DNA from: an uncultured Oscillospiraceae bacterium
Lineage (GTDB): Bacteria > Bacillota > Clostridia > Oscillospirales > Acutalibacteraceae
NCBI GenBank assembly: GCA_900550315.1
Contig: URRK01000032.1
Span: 1-11,608, forward strand
DNA length: 11,608 nt
Reading direction: 5' to 3'
A program made the position numbers and the translations under genes. Position 1 is the stretch's first letter. Each line of letters opens with the position of its first letter. Shown here piece after piece: positions 1 to 6,419 of the stretch. The notes beneath the pieces were generated by a model. It made no database searches. It worked only from the letters and a program-made list of their open reading frames with translations, and had not been told where the DNA came from.

Positions 1-1
1 G

Positions 2-394
2 TCGGCGCCGGCGCAGCGTTACAGCTTAGAGCAGCTTGTAACCGCGGCCGATACCGTTATAACCGGCAGCATTATTAAAGCCGATGTTGAAAACGGTGGC
101 GTGCTGTATACCATGAATGTACAAAAGGTGTATAAAGGGCGCAATTACACCTCTATGGGCTACGCCTACCTTACGGGTAAGCAAAGTTTAAAAATTGGCC
201 AAAGCTACCTGTTTGTGGGCAAAACCGGCACCGAAAAGTACCATTATTTTGAGCCGATTGCCGGGGTACCGTGGGCGTTTTCGGTTTTAGAAAACGGGGC
301 GCTTGCCGCCGCCGGCAACGGCGAGCAGGGGCTAATAACCGACCTTGGCAGCGCAACGCTGCAGCAGGTAATTTCTTATTGCGATATTATATAA
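2..394 (+). CDS. C-terminal part of an unrecognised, possibly secreted protein (5' end cut by the window)
   Basis: An open frame enters at the window edge and runs without a stop to TAA at 392-394, giving 130 visible residues. An internal ATG at 101 is not a convincing start, because the coding frame continues upstream of it and no Shine-Dalgarno sequence precedes it. The visible part reads SLEQLVTAADTVITGSI, then an alternating hydrophobic/polar strand pattern, a VQKVYKG segment and a GQSYLFVGKTG segment. That pattern suggests a small all-beta domain of the kind found in extracytoplasmic lipoproteins (OB-fold or NTR-like); this is inference. The N-terminus is missing, so a signal peptide cannot be checked. 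A strong terminator follows at 444-477 and a new promoter after that, so this gene belongs to a separate upstream transcription unit. No function can be assigned. Confidence 0.7.
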   Translation, partial: SAPAQRYSLEQLVTAADTVITGSIIKADVENGGVLYTMNVQKVYKGRNYTSMGYAYLTGKQSLKIGQSYLFVGKTGTEKYHYFEPIAGVPWAFSVLENGALAAAGNGEQGLITDLGSATLQQVISYCDII

Positions 395-443
395 CAAAAG
401 AGCGAACTAAAAAATTGGTAAAATTTTCGGCCGGCTGGTCGGC

Positions 444-477
444 AAAACGCTTCCGGGCTGTTTCGGAAGCGTTTTTT
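444..477 (+). terminator. Strong Rho-independent terminator after the upstream gene
   Basis: A perfect 12-bp stem (AAAACGCTTCCG at 444-455, CGGAAGCGTTTT at 464-475) encloses an 8-nt loop and runs into six consecutive T residues at 472-477. It lies 50 nt after the stop of the first gene and 34 nt before the -35 box of the next promoter, so it cleanly separates the two transcription units. The A-tract at the 5' foot could give weak termination on the other strand as well. Confidence 0.88.
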
Positions 478-488
478 GCATATATTAG

Positions 489-502
489 CGCATATTTATG
501 CG
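489..502. repeat. 14-bp palindrome just upstream of the nusB promoter
   Basis: CGCATA (489-494) and TATGCG (497-502) form a perfect inverted repeat around a TT centre. It ends 8 nt before the -35 hexamer. The position would suit an activator or repressor site, but no known operator consensus is recognised and a 6-bp half-site can arise by chance. Confidence 0.3.
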
Positions 503-510
503 TTTAGCCC

Positions 511-539
511 TTGCAAATTGGGCGTAGATAAGGTATAAT
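511..539 (+). promoter_or_regulatory. Sigma-A-type promoter for the nusB operon
   Basis: TTGCAA at 511-516 matches four of the six bases of the -35 consensus (TTGACA). It is separated by exactly 17 bp from a perfect -10 hexamer TATAAT at 534-539. Transcription would start at about 546, giving a leader of about 140 nt before nusB. The promoter lies directly after the terminator at 444-477. No comparably good promoter was seen later in the window, so it may serve the whole block from nusB onward (inference). Confidence 0.78.
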
Positions 540-545
540 AAAGTA

Positions 546-686
546 GCGTATTTGTTGGTGCGGCCGGGCAAGCGCCCCGGGTGGATTTACCCTTGGGAAA
601 GCAGCAAAAAATCGCGCCAAAACCAACTTTTAAAAGTCGGTTTTAAAAAACGGCTTTTTGTTAAGATTTTATTCAGTAGGTGTATT
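546..686 (+). promoter_or_regulatory. nusB 5' leader with alternative hairpins (possible attenuator)
   Basis: Several pairings are visible. CCGGGC (564-569) pairs with GCCCCGG (574-580) around an AAGC loop with one bulged C. GTTGG (554-558) can pair perfectly with CCAAC (623-627), and GCG (560-562) with CGC (613-615). CCAAC also lies in a second hairpin, AAAACCAACTTTT (619-631) against AAAAGTCGGTTTT (632-644), with one mismatch. The downstream arm of that hairpin can instead pair as AAAAGTCG (632-639) with CGGCTTTT (651-658), a terminator-like hairpin with T residues at 655-659. These options exclude one another, as in an attenuator or riboswitch platform. No known riboswitch class was recognised. 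The T-tract lies mostly inside the stem, so termination strength is doubtful. Confidence 0.35.
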
Positions 687-1088
687 ATGGAAAGAAAATT
701 AGAACGCGAGCAGGTGTTTTGCCTGGTGTTTGAGCAGGCCCTGCGGCAGGACGGCGCCGATGAAATTTTAAAAGACGCCGCCGAAATTCGGGACTTTATT
801 GCAACCGATTATATTGAAAATACCTTTACCGGGGTTTGCGACCGCTTGGCCGAGATTGACGCTGCCATTACGCCGCACTTGACCCGCTGGACGCTGGACC
901 GTATTTCTAAACCGGCGCTGGCTTTGCTGCGGCTTGCGGTTTACGAAATTTTGTATAACGAGGATATTCCGGCCGGCGTTGCCGCGAACGAGGCGGTGGA
1001 GCTGGCAAAGAAGTATTGCGACGAAAAAGATGTCGCCTTTATTAATGGGGTTTTGGGTGCGGTTATTCGCCAAAACGGGTGTAAATAA
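687..1088 (+). CDS. nusB: Transcription antitermination factor NusB
   Basis: The 133-residue protein has the size and all-helical character of NusB. The C-terminal half carries the family signature: W then RI, LALLRLAVYEILYNEDIP, VAANEAVELAKKY and FINGVLGAV. NusB pairs with ribosomal protein S10 (NusE) and binds boxA RNA, supporting antitermination, mainly on rRNA operons. ATG at 687 is chosen because AGGTG (678-682) precedes it by 4 nt and the protein then begins MERKLEREQVFCLVF, as expected. The same frame stays open upstream to a TTG at 552, but that is only about 6 nt from the predicted transcript start and has no Shine-Dalgarno sequence. It is the first gene of the operon, and its TAA overlaps the next ATG by one base (TAATG). 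Confidence 0.95.
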   Translation: MERKLEREQVFCLVFEQALRQDGADEILKDAAEIRDFIATDYIENTFTGVCDRLAEIDAAITPHLTRWTLDRISKPALALLRLAVYEILYNEDIPAGVAANEAVELAKKYCDEKDVAFINGVLGAVIRQNGCK

Positions 1089-2011
1089 TGCTGGCTTTGG
1101 GGTTAGATAGCAGCAATTACCGCAGCAGCGCCGCCTGGTTTAAAAGCAGCAGCTGCTACCACGGGGAGCGGGAACTGCTTTTTGTGCCAAAGGGCGGTTT
1201 GGGCCTGCGGCAAAGCGACGCTGTTTTTGCACAAACCAAACAGCTGCCGCAGGTGCTGCAGCGGGTGCTTAAAACGGCCGGGCAAATTACCTGTGTTGGG
1301 GTTAGCCAAAAGCCGCGCCCGGTAGCCGAAAGCTACATGCCCTGTTTTTTGGTTGGCGTTGGGCTGGCCCGGGCGGTAAGCGGCGCTTTGGGGGTTCCGC
1401 TGTTTTATTTTTCACACCAAGAGGGGCATTTGGCCGCTGCGGCTCTTTCTGCCGGTCAACCCCAGCTTTTTGGGCAGGAATTTTTAGCTTTTCATGTTTC
1501 GGGCGGCACTACCGAGGTTTTAAAAGTTACCCCGCAAAATGGGGGCTTTTCGGTTCAAATTTTGGGCGGCGGGTGCGATCTGCACGCCGGCCAGCTGGTA
1601 GACCGGGTTGGCGTAATGCTGGGCTTACCCTTTCCCGCGGGGGAGGAGTTAGAGCGCTTAGCCTTGAAGGGCACGCCGGTAAAAAAGGTTAAAATTAGCG
1701 TTAAGGGCTGCAGCTGCAACCTTTCGGGTATGCAAAATGTTTGCCAAAGCCTGCAGCGGCAGGGCACCCCAGCGCAGGATATTGCCGCAACTCTGTTTCA
1801 CTTTTTGGGCCAAACCCTGTTGCAAATGGCGCAAAACGCCTACCGGCAATACCCGTTACCTATTTTGTTTTCGGGCGGGGTTATGGCCAACAGCATAATT
1901 AAAAACACTTTAACCGGGCAGCTGCCGGCTTATTTTGCAACGCCGGAGCTTTCGGGCGATAACGCCGTTGGCATTGCCTGCCTGGCCCTTAAAAAATTTA
2001 ACGCGGGGTGA
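1088..2011 (+). CDS. TsaD/Gcp-like protein of the M22 family, uncharacterised paralogue
   Basis: The 307-residue protein has the ASKHA-type fold signatures of TsaD (formerly Gcp, O-sialoglycoprotein endopeptidase). These are an N-terminal LGLDSSNY, the metal-binding HQEGH (His110, His114), SGGTTEV at 138-144, a GQLVDRVGVMLGLPFPAG block, SGGVMANS at 262-269 and SGDNAVGIA with Asp291. In TsaD the two histidines and a late aspartate bind the active-site metal, and these appear retained. TsaD's SGGHT motif reads SGGTT here, and the protein is shorter than canonical TsaD (about 335-345 residues). Canonical TsaD makes the t6A modification of tRNA with TsaB and TsaE. This gene sits in a nusB-xseA context rather than beside tsaB or tsaE, so it is more likely a paralogue than the essential enzyme (inference). 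Its ATG overlaps the nusB stop by one base, and xseA begins 4 nt after its stop. Confidence 0.85.
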   Translation: MLALGLDSSNYRSSAAWFKSSSCYHGERELLFVPKGGLGLRQSDAVFAQTKQLPQVLQRVLKTAGQITCVGVSQKPRPVAESYMPCFLVGVGLARAVSGALGVPLFYFSHQEGHLAAAALSAGQPQLFGQEFLAFHVSGGTTEVLKVTPQNGGFSVQILGGGCDLHAGQLVDRVGVMLGLPFPAGEELERLALKGTPVKKVKISVKGCSCNLSGMQNVCQSLQRQGTPAQDIAATLFHFLGQTLLQMAQNAYRQYPLPILFSGGVMANSIIKNTLTGQLPAYFATPELSGDNAVGIACLALKKFNAG

Positions 2012-2012
2012 T
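2005..2012 (+). promoter_or_regulatory. Shine-Dalgarno sequence fixing the xseA TTG start
   Basis: GGGGTGAT overlaps the stop of the preceding gene. Its GGTGAT part matches the complement of the 16S rRNA 3' end just upstream of TTG at 2016. No ATG or GTG is available in frame near the start. A GGAGG at 2018-2022 lies just inside the gene but has no suitable start codon after it. Confidence 0.5.
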
Positions 2013-2015
2013 GAT

Positions 2016-3218
2016 TTGGAGGTTTTAAGCCTTACCGTAAAGCAACTGAACACCTATGTGCGTTCCCTGCTGGAGGGGGACGCCCATTTAACCGATGTTA
2101 CCCTGGTGGGCGAGCTTTCGAACTTTAAAAATCACTACGCCAGCGGGCACTGCTATTTTGTGTTAAAGGATGCCGACGCCGCCATTCGCGCGGTAATGTT
2201 TCGGGGCAACGCGGCGCGGTTAAGTTTTACGCCGCAGGACGGCCTGCAGGTTGCTTGCCGGGGGTATGTTTCGATTTACGAAAAAGACGGCACCTACCAG
2301 TTTTATGTGCAGGCCATGCAGCCGCTGCGGCAGGGTGATTTAGCTGCCGAGTTTGAGCGCATTAAAAACAAATTGCAGGCCGAGGGGCTGTTTGATTCGG
2401 CCCGCAAACGCCCGCTGCCGGCTTACCCCAAAAGCGTTGGCATTGTAACCTCGCAAACCGGGGCCGCCTTGCAGGATATTTTAAACATTTTAACCCGCCG
2501 TTTTCCGTACTGCCGGCCAACCCTTTACCCGGCCTTGGTGCAGGGGGCTGGGGCGCCGCAAAGCTTAATTTCGGCGCTTTCGGCAGCTTACGCCGGCGGG
2601 CACAGCTTAATTATTATTGGCCGGGGCGGCGGCAGCGCCGAGGACCTAAGCTGCTTTAACAGCGAAGCGCTGGCGCGGCAGCTGGCCGCCTCCCCCGTGC
2701 CTACCATTTCGGCCGTTGGGCACGAAACCGATTTTACTATTTGCGATTTTGTTTGCGATTTGCGGGCGCCAACCCCTTCGGCTGCGGCCGAGTTGGCGGT
2801 GCCCGACCAAAACGACCTGATAAAGCGCTTAAATTTGCTGTTTGGTACCGTTAAAAACCGTTATTCGCTTTTGGTTGGCAATTACGAGCGGCGGCTGCAG
2901 CTAAGCCTGCAAAGCCGGGTTTTTCGGCAGCCAAATATGCTGTATGACCCGTTTGAGCAGCGCCTGGCCAAAGCGCAGGAGGCCCTACTGCAAAACTACC
3001 GCACGCTGCTTTTGCAGCGGCAGGCGGCGCTGCACGGCAATATACGGGCATTAAGCGGGCTTTCGCCCTTAAAAACGCTGGATCGCGGATTTGCCGCCGT
3101 TTTTAAAAACGGCAAGGCGGTAAGCTCGGTAAAGCAGCTGCCAAAGGGGCAAGATTTTACCCTGCGCCTGCGGGACGGCAGCCTGCAATGCACCGTGCAG
3201 GAAAAACTGTTGCCTTAA
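2016..3218 (+). CDS. xseA: Exodeoxyribonuclease VII large subunit XseA
   Basis: The 400-residue protein is the catalytic large subunit of exonuclease VII. With XseB it degrades single-stranded DNA to short oligonucleotides in repair and recombination. The N-terminal OB-fold shows SLTVKQLNTYVRSLL, VGELSNFK and SGHCYFVLKD. The catalytic region shows YPKSVGIVTSQTGAALQDI, GRGGGSAEDL (about 202-211), VGHETDFTICD with His236 and Asp239, and APTPSAAAE. A coiled-coil-like region rich in Leu, Arg and Gln follows, then the short C-terminal segment LDRGFAAVFKNGK. Length is close to the usual 400-450. The start is TTG at 2016, the only start codon in frame that leaves the OB-fold complete without adding foreign sequence from the upstream gene. 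An unusually long 256-bp spacer separates it from its partner xseB. Confidence 0.95.
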   Translation: MEVLSLTVKQLNTYVRSLLEGDAHLTDVTLVGELSNFKNHYASGHCYFVLKDADAAIRAVMFRGNAARLSFTPQDGLQVACRGYVSIYEKDGTYQFYVQAMQPLRQGDLAAEFERIKNKLQAEGLFDSARKRPLPAYPKSVGIVTSQTGAALQDILNILTRRFPYCRPTLYPALVQGAGAPQSLISALSAAYAGGHSLIIIGRGGGSAEDLSCFNSEALARQLAASPVPTISAVGHETDFTICDFVCDLRAPTPSAAAELAVPDQNDLIKRLNLLFGTVKNRYSLLVGNYERRLQLSLQSRVFRQPNMLYDPFEQRLAKAQEALLQNYRTLLLQRQAALHGNIRALSGLSPLKTLDRGFAAVFKNGKAVSSVKQLPKGQDFTLRLRDGSLQCTVQEKLLP

Positions 3219-3474
3219 CTGCTTTTGGGGGCTTTAATCCGGTTGCCTTAAGCTGCGGTTTTTAACAAATTGTTTGAAACCAATTTTCCCAAACCAAGCA
3301 CTGCCAAACGGTTTTTCAACAAACTATCCGACAACTATTCGAACCAAACGGTTCGTTAACAAATGGCCCTTTAAAAGGCCCGAATTTTTAACAATTAAGT
3401 AAACAGTTAAGCGGCCCGCCGTAAAAATTTTAAAGCTTTTTGCGCGGCGCCGGCTTTTGAAACGGGGGATTATT
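3219..3474 (+). repeat. Repeat- and hairpin-rich spacer between xseA and xseB
   Basis: This is the only large gap in the operon and holds no credible ORF. It contains degenerate copies of one element: CGGTTTTTAACAAA (3256-3269), CCAAACGGTTTTTCAACAAA (3304-3323), CCAAACGGTTCGTTAACAAA (3344-3363) and GAATTTTTAACA (3382-3393). The middle two are exactly 40 bp apart and match at 17 of 20 bases. AACAATTAAG (3390-3399) and AACAGTTAAG (3402-3411) form a further direct repeat. Inverted repeats include 3257-3281 (11 of 12 pairs) and a perfect CGAACC-AAAC-GGTTCG hairpin at 3340-3355. GGCC at 3365-3368 and 3377-3380 could form a weak hairpin before a T5 run (3385-3389). No good promoter was found. Confidence 0.5.
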
Positions 3475-3648
3475 TTGGCAGAAATTGATTTTAACAAAAG
3501 CCTGCAACGGCTGGAGGAAATTACCAAACAGCTGGAAAGCGGCAGCTGCTCGTTGGAGCAGGCTATGCAGCTTTTTGATGAGGGTAAGGCTCTTAGCGAA
3601 CAATGCACTGCGGTTTTAGAGCAGGCCAAAAAAAGAATTGAGGATTGA
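3475..3648 (+). CDS. xseB: Exodeoxyribonuclease VII small subunit XseB
   Basis: The 57-residue, strongly charged helical protein has the XseB pattern: FNKSLQRLEEITKQLESGS, then SLEQAMQLFDEGKALSEQC and a terminal LEQAKKRIED helix. Several XseB subunits bind the coiled-coil region of XseA to form exonuclease VII. TTG at 3475 is chosen because GGGGGA (3464-3469) precedes it by 5 nt and the protein then begins MAEIDFNKSLQRLEEI, as in the family. A TTG at 3457 would add six residues but has a poorer ribosome site. Unlike the usual arrangement, in which xseB overlaps or abuts xseA, it is separated from xseA by the repeat-rich spacer. Its TGA is followed after 5 nt by the ispA start. Confidence 0.93.
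   Translation: MAEIDFNKSLQRLEEITKQLESGSCSLEQAMQLFDEGKALSEQCTAVLEQAKKRIED
3640..3644 (+). promoter_or_regulatory. Shine-Dalgarno sequence deciding the ispA start
   Basis: GAGGA inside the end of xseB lies 9 nt upstream of TTG at 3654. It directly abuts the alternative TTG at 3645, with no spacer, so 3654 is preferred. Confidence 0.5.
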
Positions 3649-3653
3649 TTTTT

Positions 3654-4532
3654 TTGACGGTACAAGAAAAGCTTGCGGCCTTTAAACCGCAGCTGGAAAC
3701 CTATTTAAAAGGCTGCCTTAAAAATTCGCAGCCGGAATTTGAGGCGGTTTACAGCGCCATGCAATACAGCCTTTTGTTAGGCGGTAAACGGCTGCGCCCC
3801 TTTATTTTGCAGCAGTTTTACCTTTTAAACGGCGGGCAGGGCGAGGGCTATTTTCCCTTTGCTGCCGCGCTGGAAATGATTCACACCTATTCGCTGATTC
3901 ATGACGATTTACCGTGTATGGATAACGACCTGCTGCGCCGCGGAAAACCCTCGTGCCACGCAAAGTTTGGGGAATCTACCGCGCTGCTGGCGGGGGACGC
4001 TTTGCTGACCTTGGCTTTTCAAACGGCGGCGGGCTGCCAGTTAGCGGCCGACCGGGTTTTAAAGGCAACCGGCCTTTTGGCCGAGTGTGCCGGCGCCGGC
4101 GGAATGATTGGCGGTCAGGTTTTAGATTTAGCGGGGGAAAGCGACCCGTTGGATCTACCTGCTGTTCAGCTAATGTACCGCGAAAAAACCAGCGCGCTGC
4201 TGCGGGCGGCCGCCGGTATTGGTACGGTTTTGGCCGGCGGCAATGCCGGCGCGTTAAAGGCCGCCTTTGATTTTGCCAACGCGTTAGGCCTTGCTTTTCA
4301 AATTCAAGATGATTTACTGGATTTAAAGGGCGACGAAAAAACCTTAGGCAAACCGGTTGGCAGCGATGAAAAAAATCATAAAAACACTTATGTTTCGCTT
4401 TGCGGGGTGGAAAAAGCCGAGCAAGACGCTTTAGCTTACACCAAAGCCGCACAAACGGCTTTAAACGAATTTGGCCCGGCCGCCCTTACCCTGCAACAGC
4501 TGGCCGACTGGCTAACGGCCCGCCAAAATTAA
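3654..4532 (+). CDS. ispA: Farnesyl diphosphate synthase-type polyprenyl synthetase
   Basis: The 292-residue class I trans-prenyltransferase condenses isopentenyl diphosphate with allylic diphosphates, most likely to farnesyl diphosphate; geranylgeranyl diphosphate cannot be excluded. It shows LLLGGKRLRP (diphosphate binding), the first aspartate-rich motif HDDLPCMDND with Asp84, Asp85 and Asp90, then RRGKPSCHAKFGE, a GGMIGGQVLDL block, and the second motif FQIQDDLLD with Asp219, Asp220 and Asp223, followed by GKPVGSDEKNHKNTYV. The first motif has the DDxxxxD spacing of bacterial farnesyl diphosphate synthases. Length is normal (about 290-300). The start is TTG at 3654. It sits directly before dxs, as in many Firmicutes, linking MEP-pathway entry with chain elongation. 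Confidence 0.95.
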   Translation: MTVQEKLAAFKPQLETYLKGCLKNSQPEFEAVYSAMQYSLLLGGKRLRPFILQQFYLLNGGQGEGYFPFAAALEMIHTYSLIHDDLPCMDNDLLRRGKPSCHAKFGESTALLAGDALLTLAFQTAAGCQLAADRVLKATGLLAECAGAGGMIGGQVLDLAGESDPLDLPAVQLMYREKTSALLRAAAGIGTVLAGGNAGALKAAFDFANALGLAFQIQDDLLDLKGDEKTLGKPVGSDEKNHKNTYVSLCGVEKAEQDALAYTKAAQTALNEFGPAALTLQQLADWLTARQN

Positions 4533-4550
4533 TTTTAAGAGGGAAAACGC

Positions 4551-6419
4551 TTGCAGTATCAGTTTTTAAATAAAGTAAATAAGCCGGAGGATGTTCAAAC
4601 GCTGAATACCGCCCAAAAGCAACAGCTTTGCGCCGAAATTCGGGATTGTTTAATTCAAACCGTTGCCAAGAATGGGGGGCATTTGGCCTCGAACTTAGGG
4701 GTGGTAGAATTAACCGTTGCGCTGCACAGCGCCTTTCATTGCCCGCAGGACAGCATTATTTTTGATGTTGGGCACCAGTGCTACACCCACAAGCTGCTTA
4801 CCGGGCGGTACGCAAAGTTTTCTACCCTGCGGCAGGAGGGCGGACTTTCGGGCTTTATGCGGCCGGATGAAAGCATTTACGACCCGTTTGTAACCGGGCA
4901 CAGCAGCAATTCTATTTCGGCGGCGCTGGGCATTTACAAGGCCAAACAGCTTGCCGGGCAGCCGGGCTATGTTATTTCGGTGGTAGGGGACGGCGCCATG
5001 ACCGGTGGCATGATCTACGAAGCCTTAAACAACGCCGGCAGCGGCAAAAATTCCGGCCTAATTGTTGTGCTGAACGATAATAAAATGTCAATTTCCCGCA
5101 ATGTGGGCGGTTTGGCACGCTATTTAAATTTAATTCGCTCTAAGCCCGGGTACCACCGCTTTAAGCACCGGTTAGAGGCGCTTATTGCGCGGGTGCCGCT
5201 GGTTGGCAAGTGCATTAACCGCAATTTGCTGCGCTCCAAAACCCTATTAAAAAACGCTATTTACCACAGCAATATTTTTGAGGACATGGGTTTTCATTAT
5301 TTGGGCCCGGTAAACGGGCACGATCTAAACGCCCTGCAAAACATTTTTGCCGTAGCGAAGGAGCAAAAACGGCCGGTTTTGGTTCATGCTTTAACCCAAA
5401 AGGGCAAGGGGTACGAATTTGCCGAAAAAAACCCCAACAACTATCACGGTGTTTCGTCCTTTAACATTGAGCAGGGGGCTGCACCCCTAAAAAAGGTAGA
5501 TTTTTCGGCTGTTTGCGGCGACGAGCTTTGCCGCTTGGCGGCAACCGACGAAAAGCTTTGCGTTGTTACCGCGGCAATGACGGCCGGCACCGGCCTTACC
5601 ACCTTTGCCCAAAAGTTTAAAAACCGTTTTTTTGATGTTGGCATTGCCGAGGAGCACGCCACCACCTTTGCCGCCGGTTTAGCGGCTGCGGGCGCGCACC
5701 CGGTTTTTGTGGTTTATTCATCCTTTTTGCAGCGGGGTTACGACCAATTAATTCACGACGCCGCCATTGCCAACTGGCCGGTAACTTTTTGCGTAGACCG
5801 TGCCGGAATTGTAGGGGAGGACGGCGAGACCCACCAAGGGCTGTTTGACGCTGCGTTTTTAAAAACCATTCCCAACTTTAAGGTTTTTGCGCCGGCAAAT
5901 TATTTAGAGCTAAAGCTGTTTTTAAACCGGGCAATTTACCAAACAAACGGGCCTTGCGCCGTGCGTTACCCGCGCGGGCAGCAGCCCCTTTTACCAAGCA
6001 ACTACACCCCGCAGAATGAGGATTACGCCTTTTACGGCAACGGCAACGCCAAAATTTTGCTGGTAACCTACGGCCGCCTTTTTGCCAACGCCTGTAAATG
6101 CTACGAGGCCCTAAAGGCCGAGGGGGTAGATTTAGCCGTTGTAAAGCTGAACTGCATTGCCCCAATTGCGGCCGACCTTTTCCCAAAAATTCTGCGTTTT
6201 CAAAAAATAGCGTTTTTTGAGGAGGGCATGCAAACCGGCGGCATTAACGAAAGCCTGATTGCCGGGCTGCAGCAGGCCGGCTACCAAGGCCGTGTAAAGG
6301 TGTTTGCCGTAAACGGGTTTGTACCGCACCAGCCTACCGAGCGGGCGCTGCAAAAGTTTTGTTTAGACGCCGATTCTATGCGCCTGAAAATAAAAGAAAT
6401 GGCGGAAGAAAAAGTATGA
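4551..6419 (+). CDS. dxs: 1-deoxy-D-xylulose-5-phosphate synthase
   Basis: The 622-residue thiamine-diphosphate enzyme condenses pyruvate with glyceraldehyde 3-phosphate to DXP, the first step of the MEP isoprenoid pathway, also feeding thiamine and pyridoxal synthesis. Visible motifs in order are GGHLASNLG with His44, FDVGHQCYTHKLLTGR, VTGHSSNSISAALG, the ThDP/metal motif GDGAMTGG (146-153) through LNDNKMSIS (Asn175 region), GPVNGHD, the catalytic glutamate in GIAEEHATTFAAGLA (367-368), and DRAGIVGEDGETHQG (Asp416, His428). The C-terminal transketolase domain is complete. The TTG start at 4551 is preceded by AGAGGG (4538-4543) and a 7-nt spacer. The next in-frame ATG lies beyond residue 100, so the TTG is required. 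The stop overlaps tlyA (ATGA). Confidence 0.97.
   Translation: MQYQFLNKVNKPEDVQTLNTAQKQQLCAEIRDCLIQTVAKNGGHLASNLGVVELTVALHSAFHCPQDSIIFDVGHQCYTHKLLTGRYAKFSTLRQEGGLSGFMRPDESIYDPFVTGHSSNSISAALGIYKAKQLAGQPGYVISVVGDGAMTGGMIYEALNNAGSGKNSGLIVVLNDNKMSISRNVGGLARYLNLIRSKPGYHRFKHRLEALIARVPLVGKCINRNLLRSKTLLKNAIYHSNIFEDMGFHYLGPVNGHDLNALQNIFAVAKEQKRPVLVHALTQKGKGYEFAEKNPNNYHGVSSFNIEQGAAPLKKVDFSAVCGDELCRLAATDEKLCVVTAAMTAGTGLTTFAQKFKNRFFDVGIAEEHATTFAAGLAAAGAHPVFVVYSSFLQRGYDQLIHDAAIANWPVTFCVDRAGIVGEDGETHQGLFDAAFLKTIPNFKVFAPANYLELKLFLNRAIYQTNGPCAVRYPRGQQPLLPSNYTPQNEDYAFYGNGNAKILLVTYGRLFANACKCYEALKAEGVDLAVVKLNCIAPIAADLFPKILRFQKIAFFEEGMQTGGINESLIAGLQQAGYQGRVKVFAVNGFVPHQPTERALQKFCLDADSMRLKIKEMAEEKV

Noticed and set aside
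552..686. In-frame TTG extension of nusB adding 45 residues
   Set aside because: It begins about 6 nt after the predicted transcript start, has no Shine-Dalgarno sequence, and covers the structured leader. The canonical NusB N-terminus begins at ATG 687.
3365..3389. Possible terminator between xseA and xseB
   Set aside because: The GGCC stem is only 4 bp with an 8-nt loop, and the T-run is 4 nt away. It is too weak to call, and no promoter for xseB follows.
3324..3665. Minus-strand ORF of 113 codons across the xseA-xseB spacer and xseB
   Set aside because: Most of it is the complement of xseB. It has no ribosome site or recognisable motif, and its composition reflects the opposite strand.
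3976..4452. Minus-strand ORF of 158 codons inside ispA
   Set aside because: It is an antisense shadow rich in Arg and Pro, fully inside a gene with intact catalytic motifs on the + strand.
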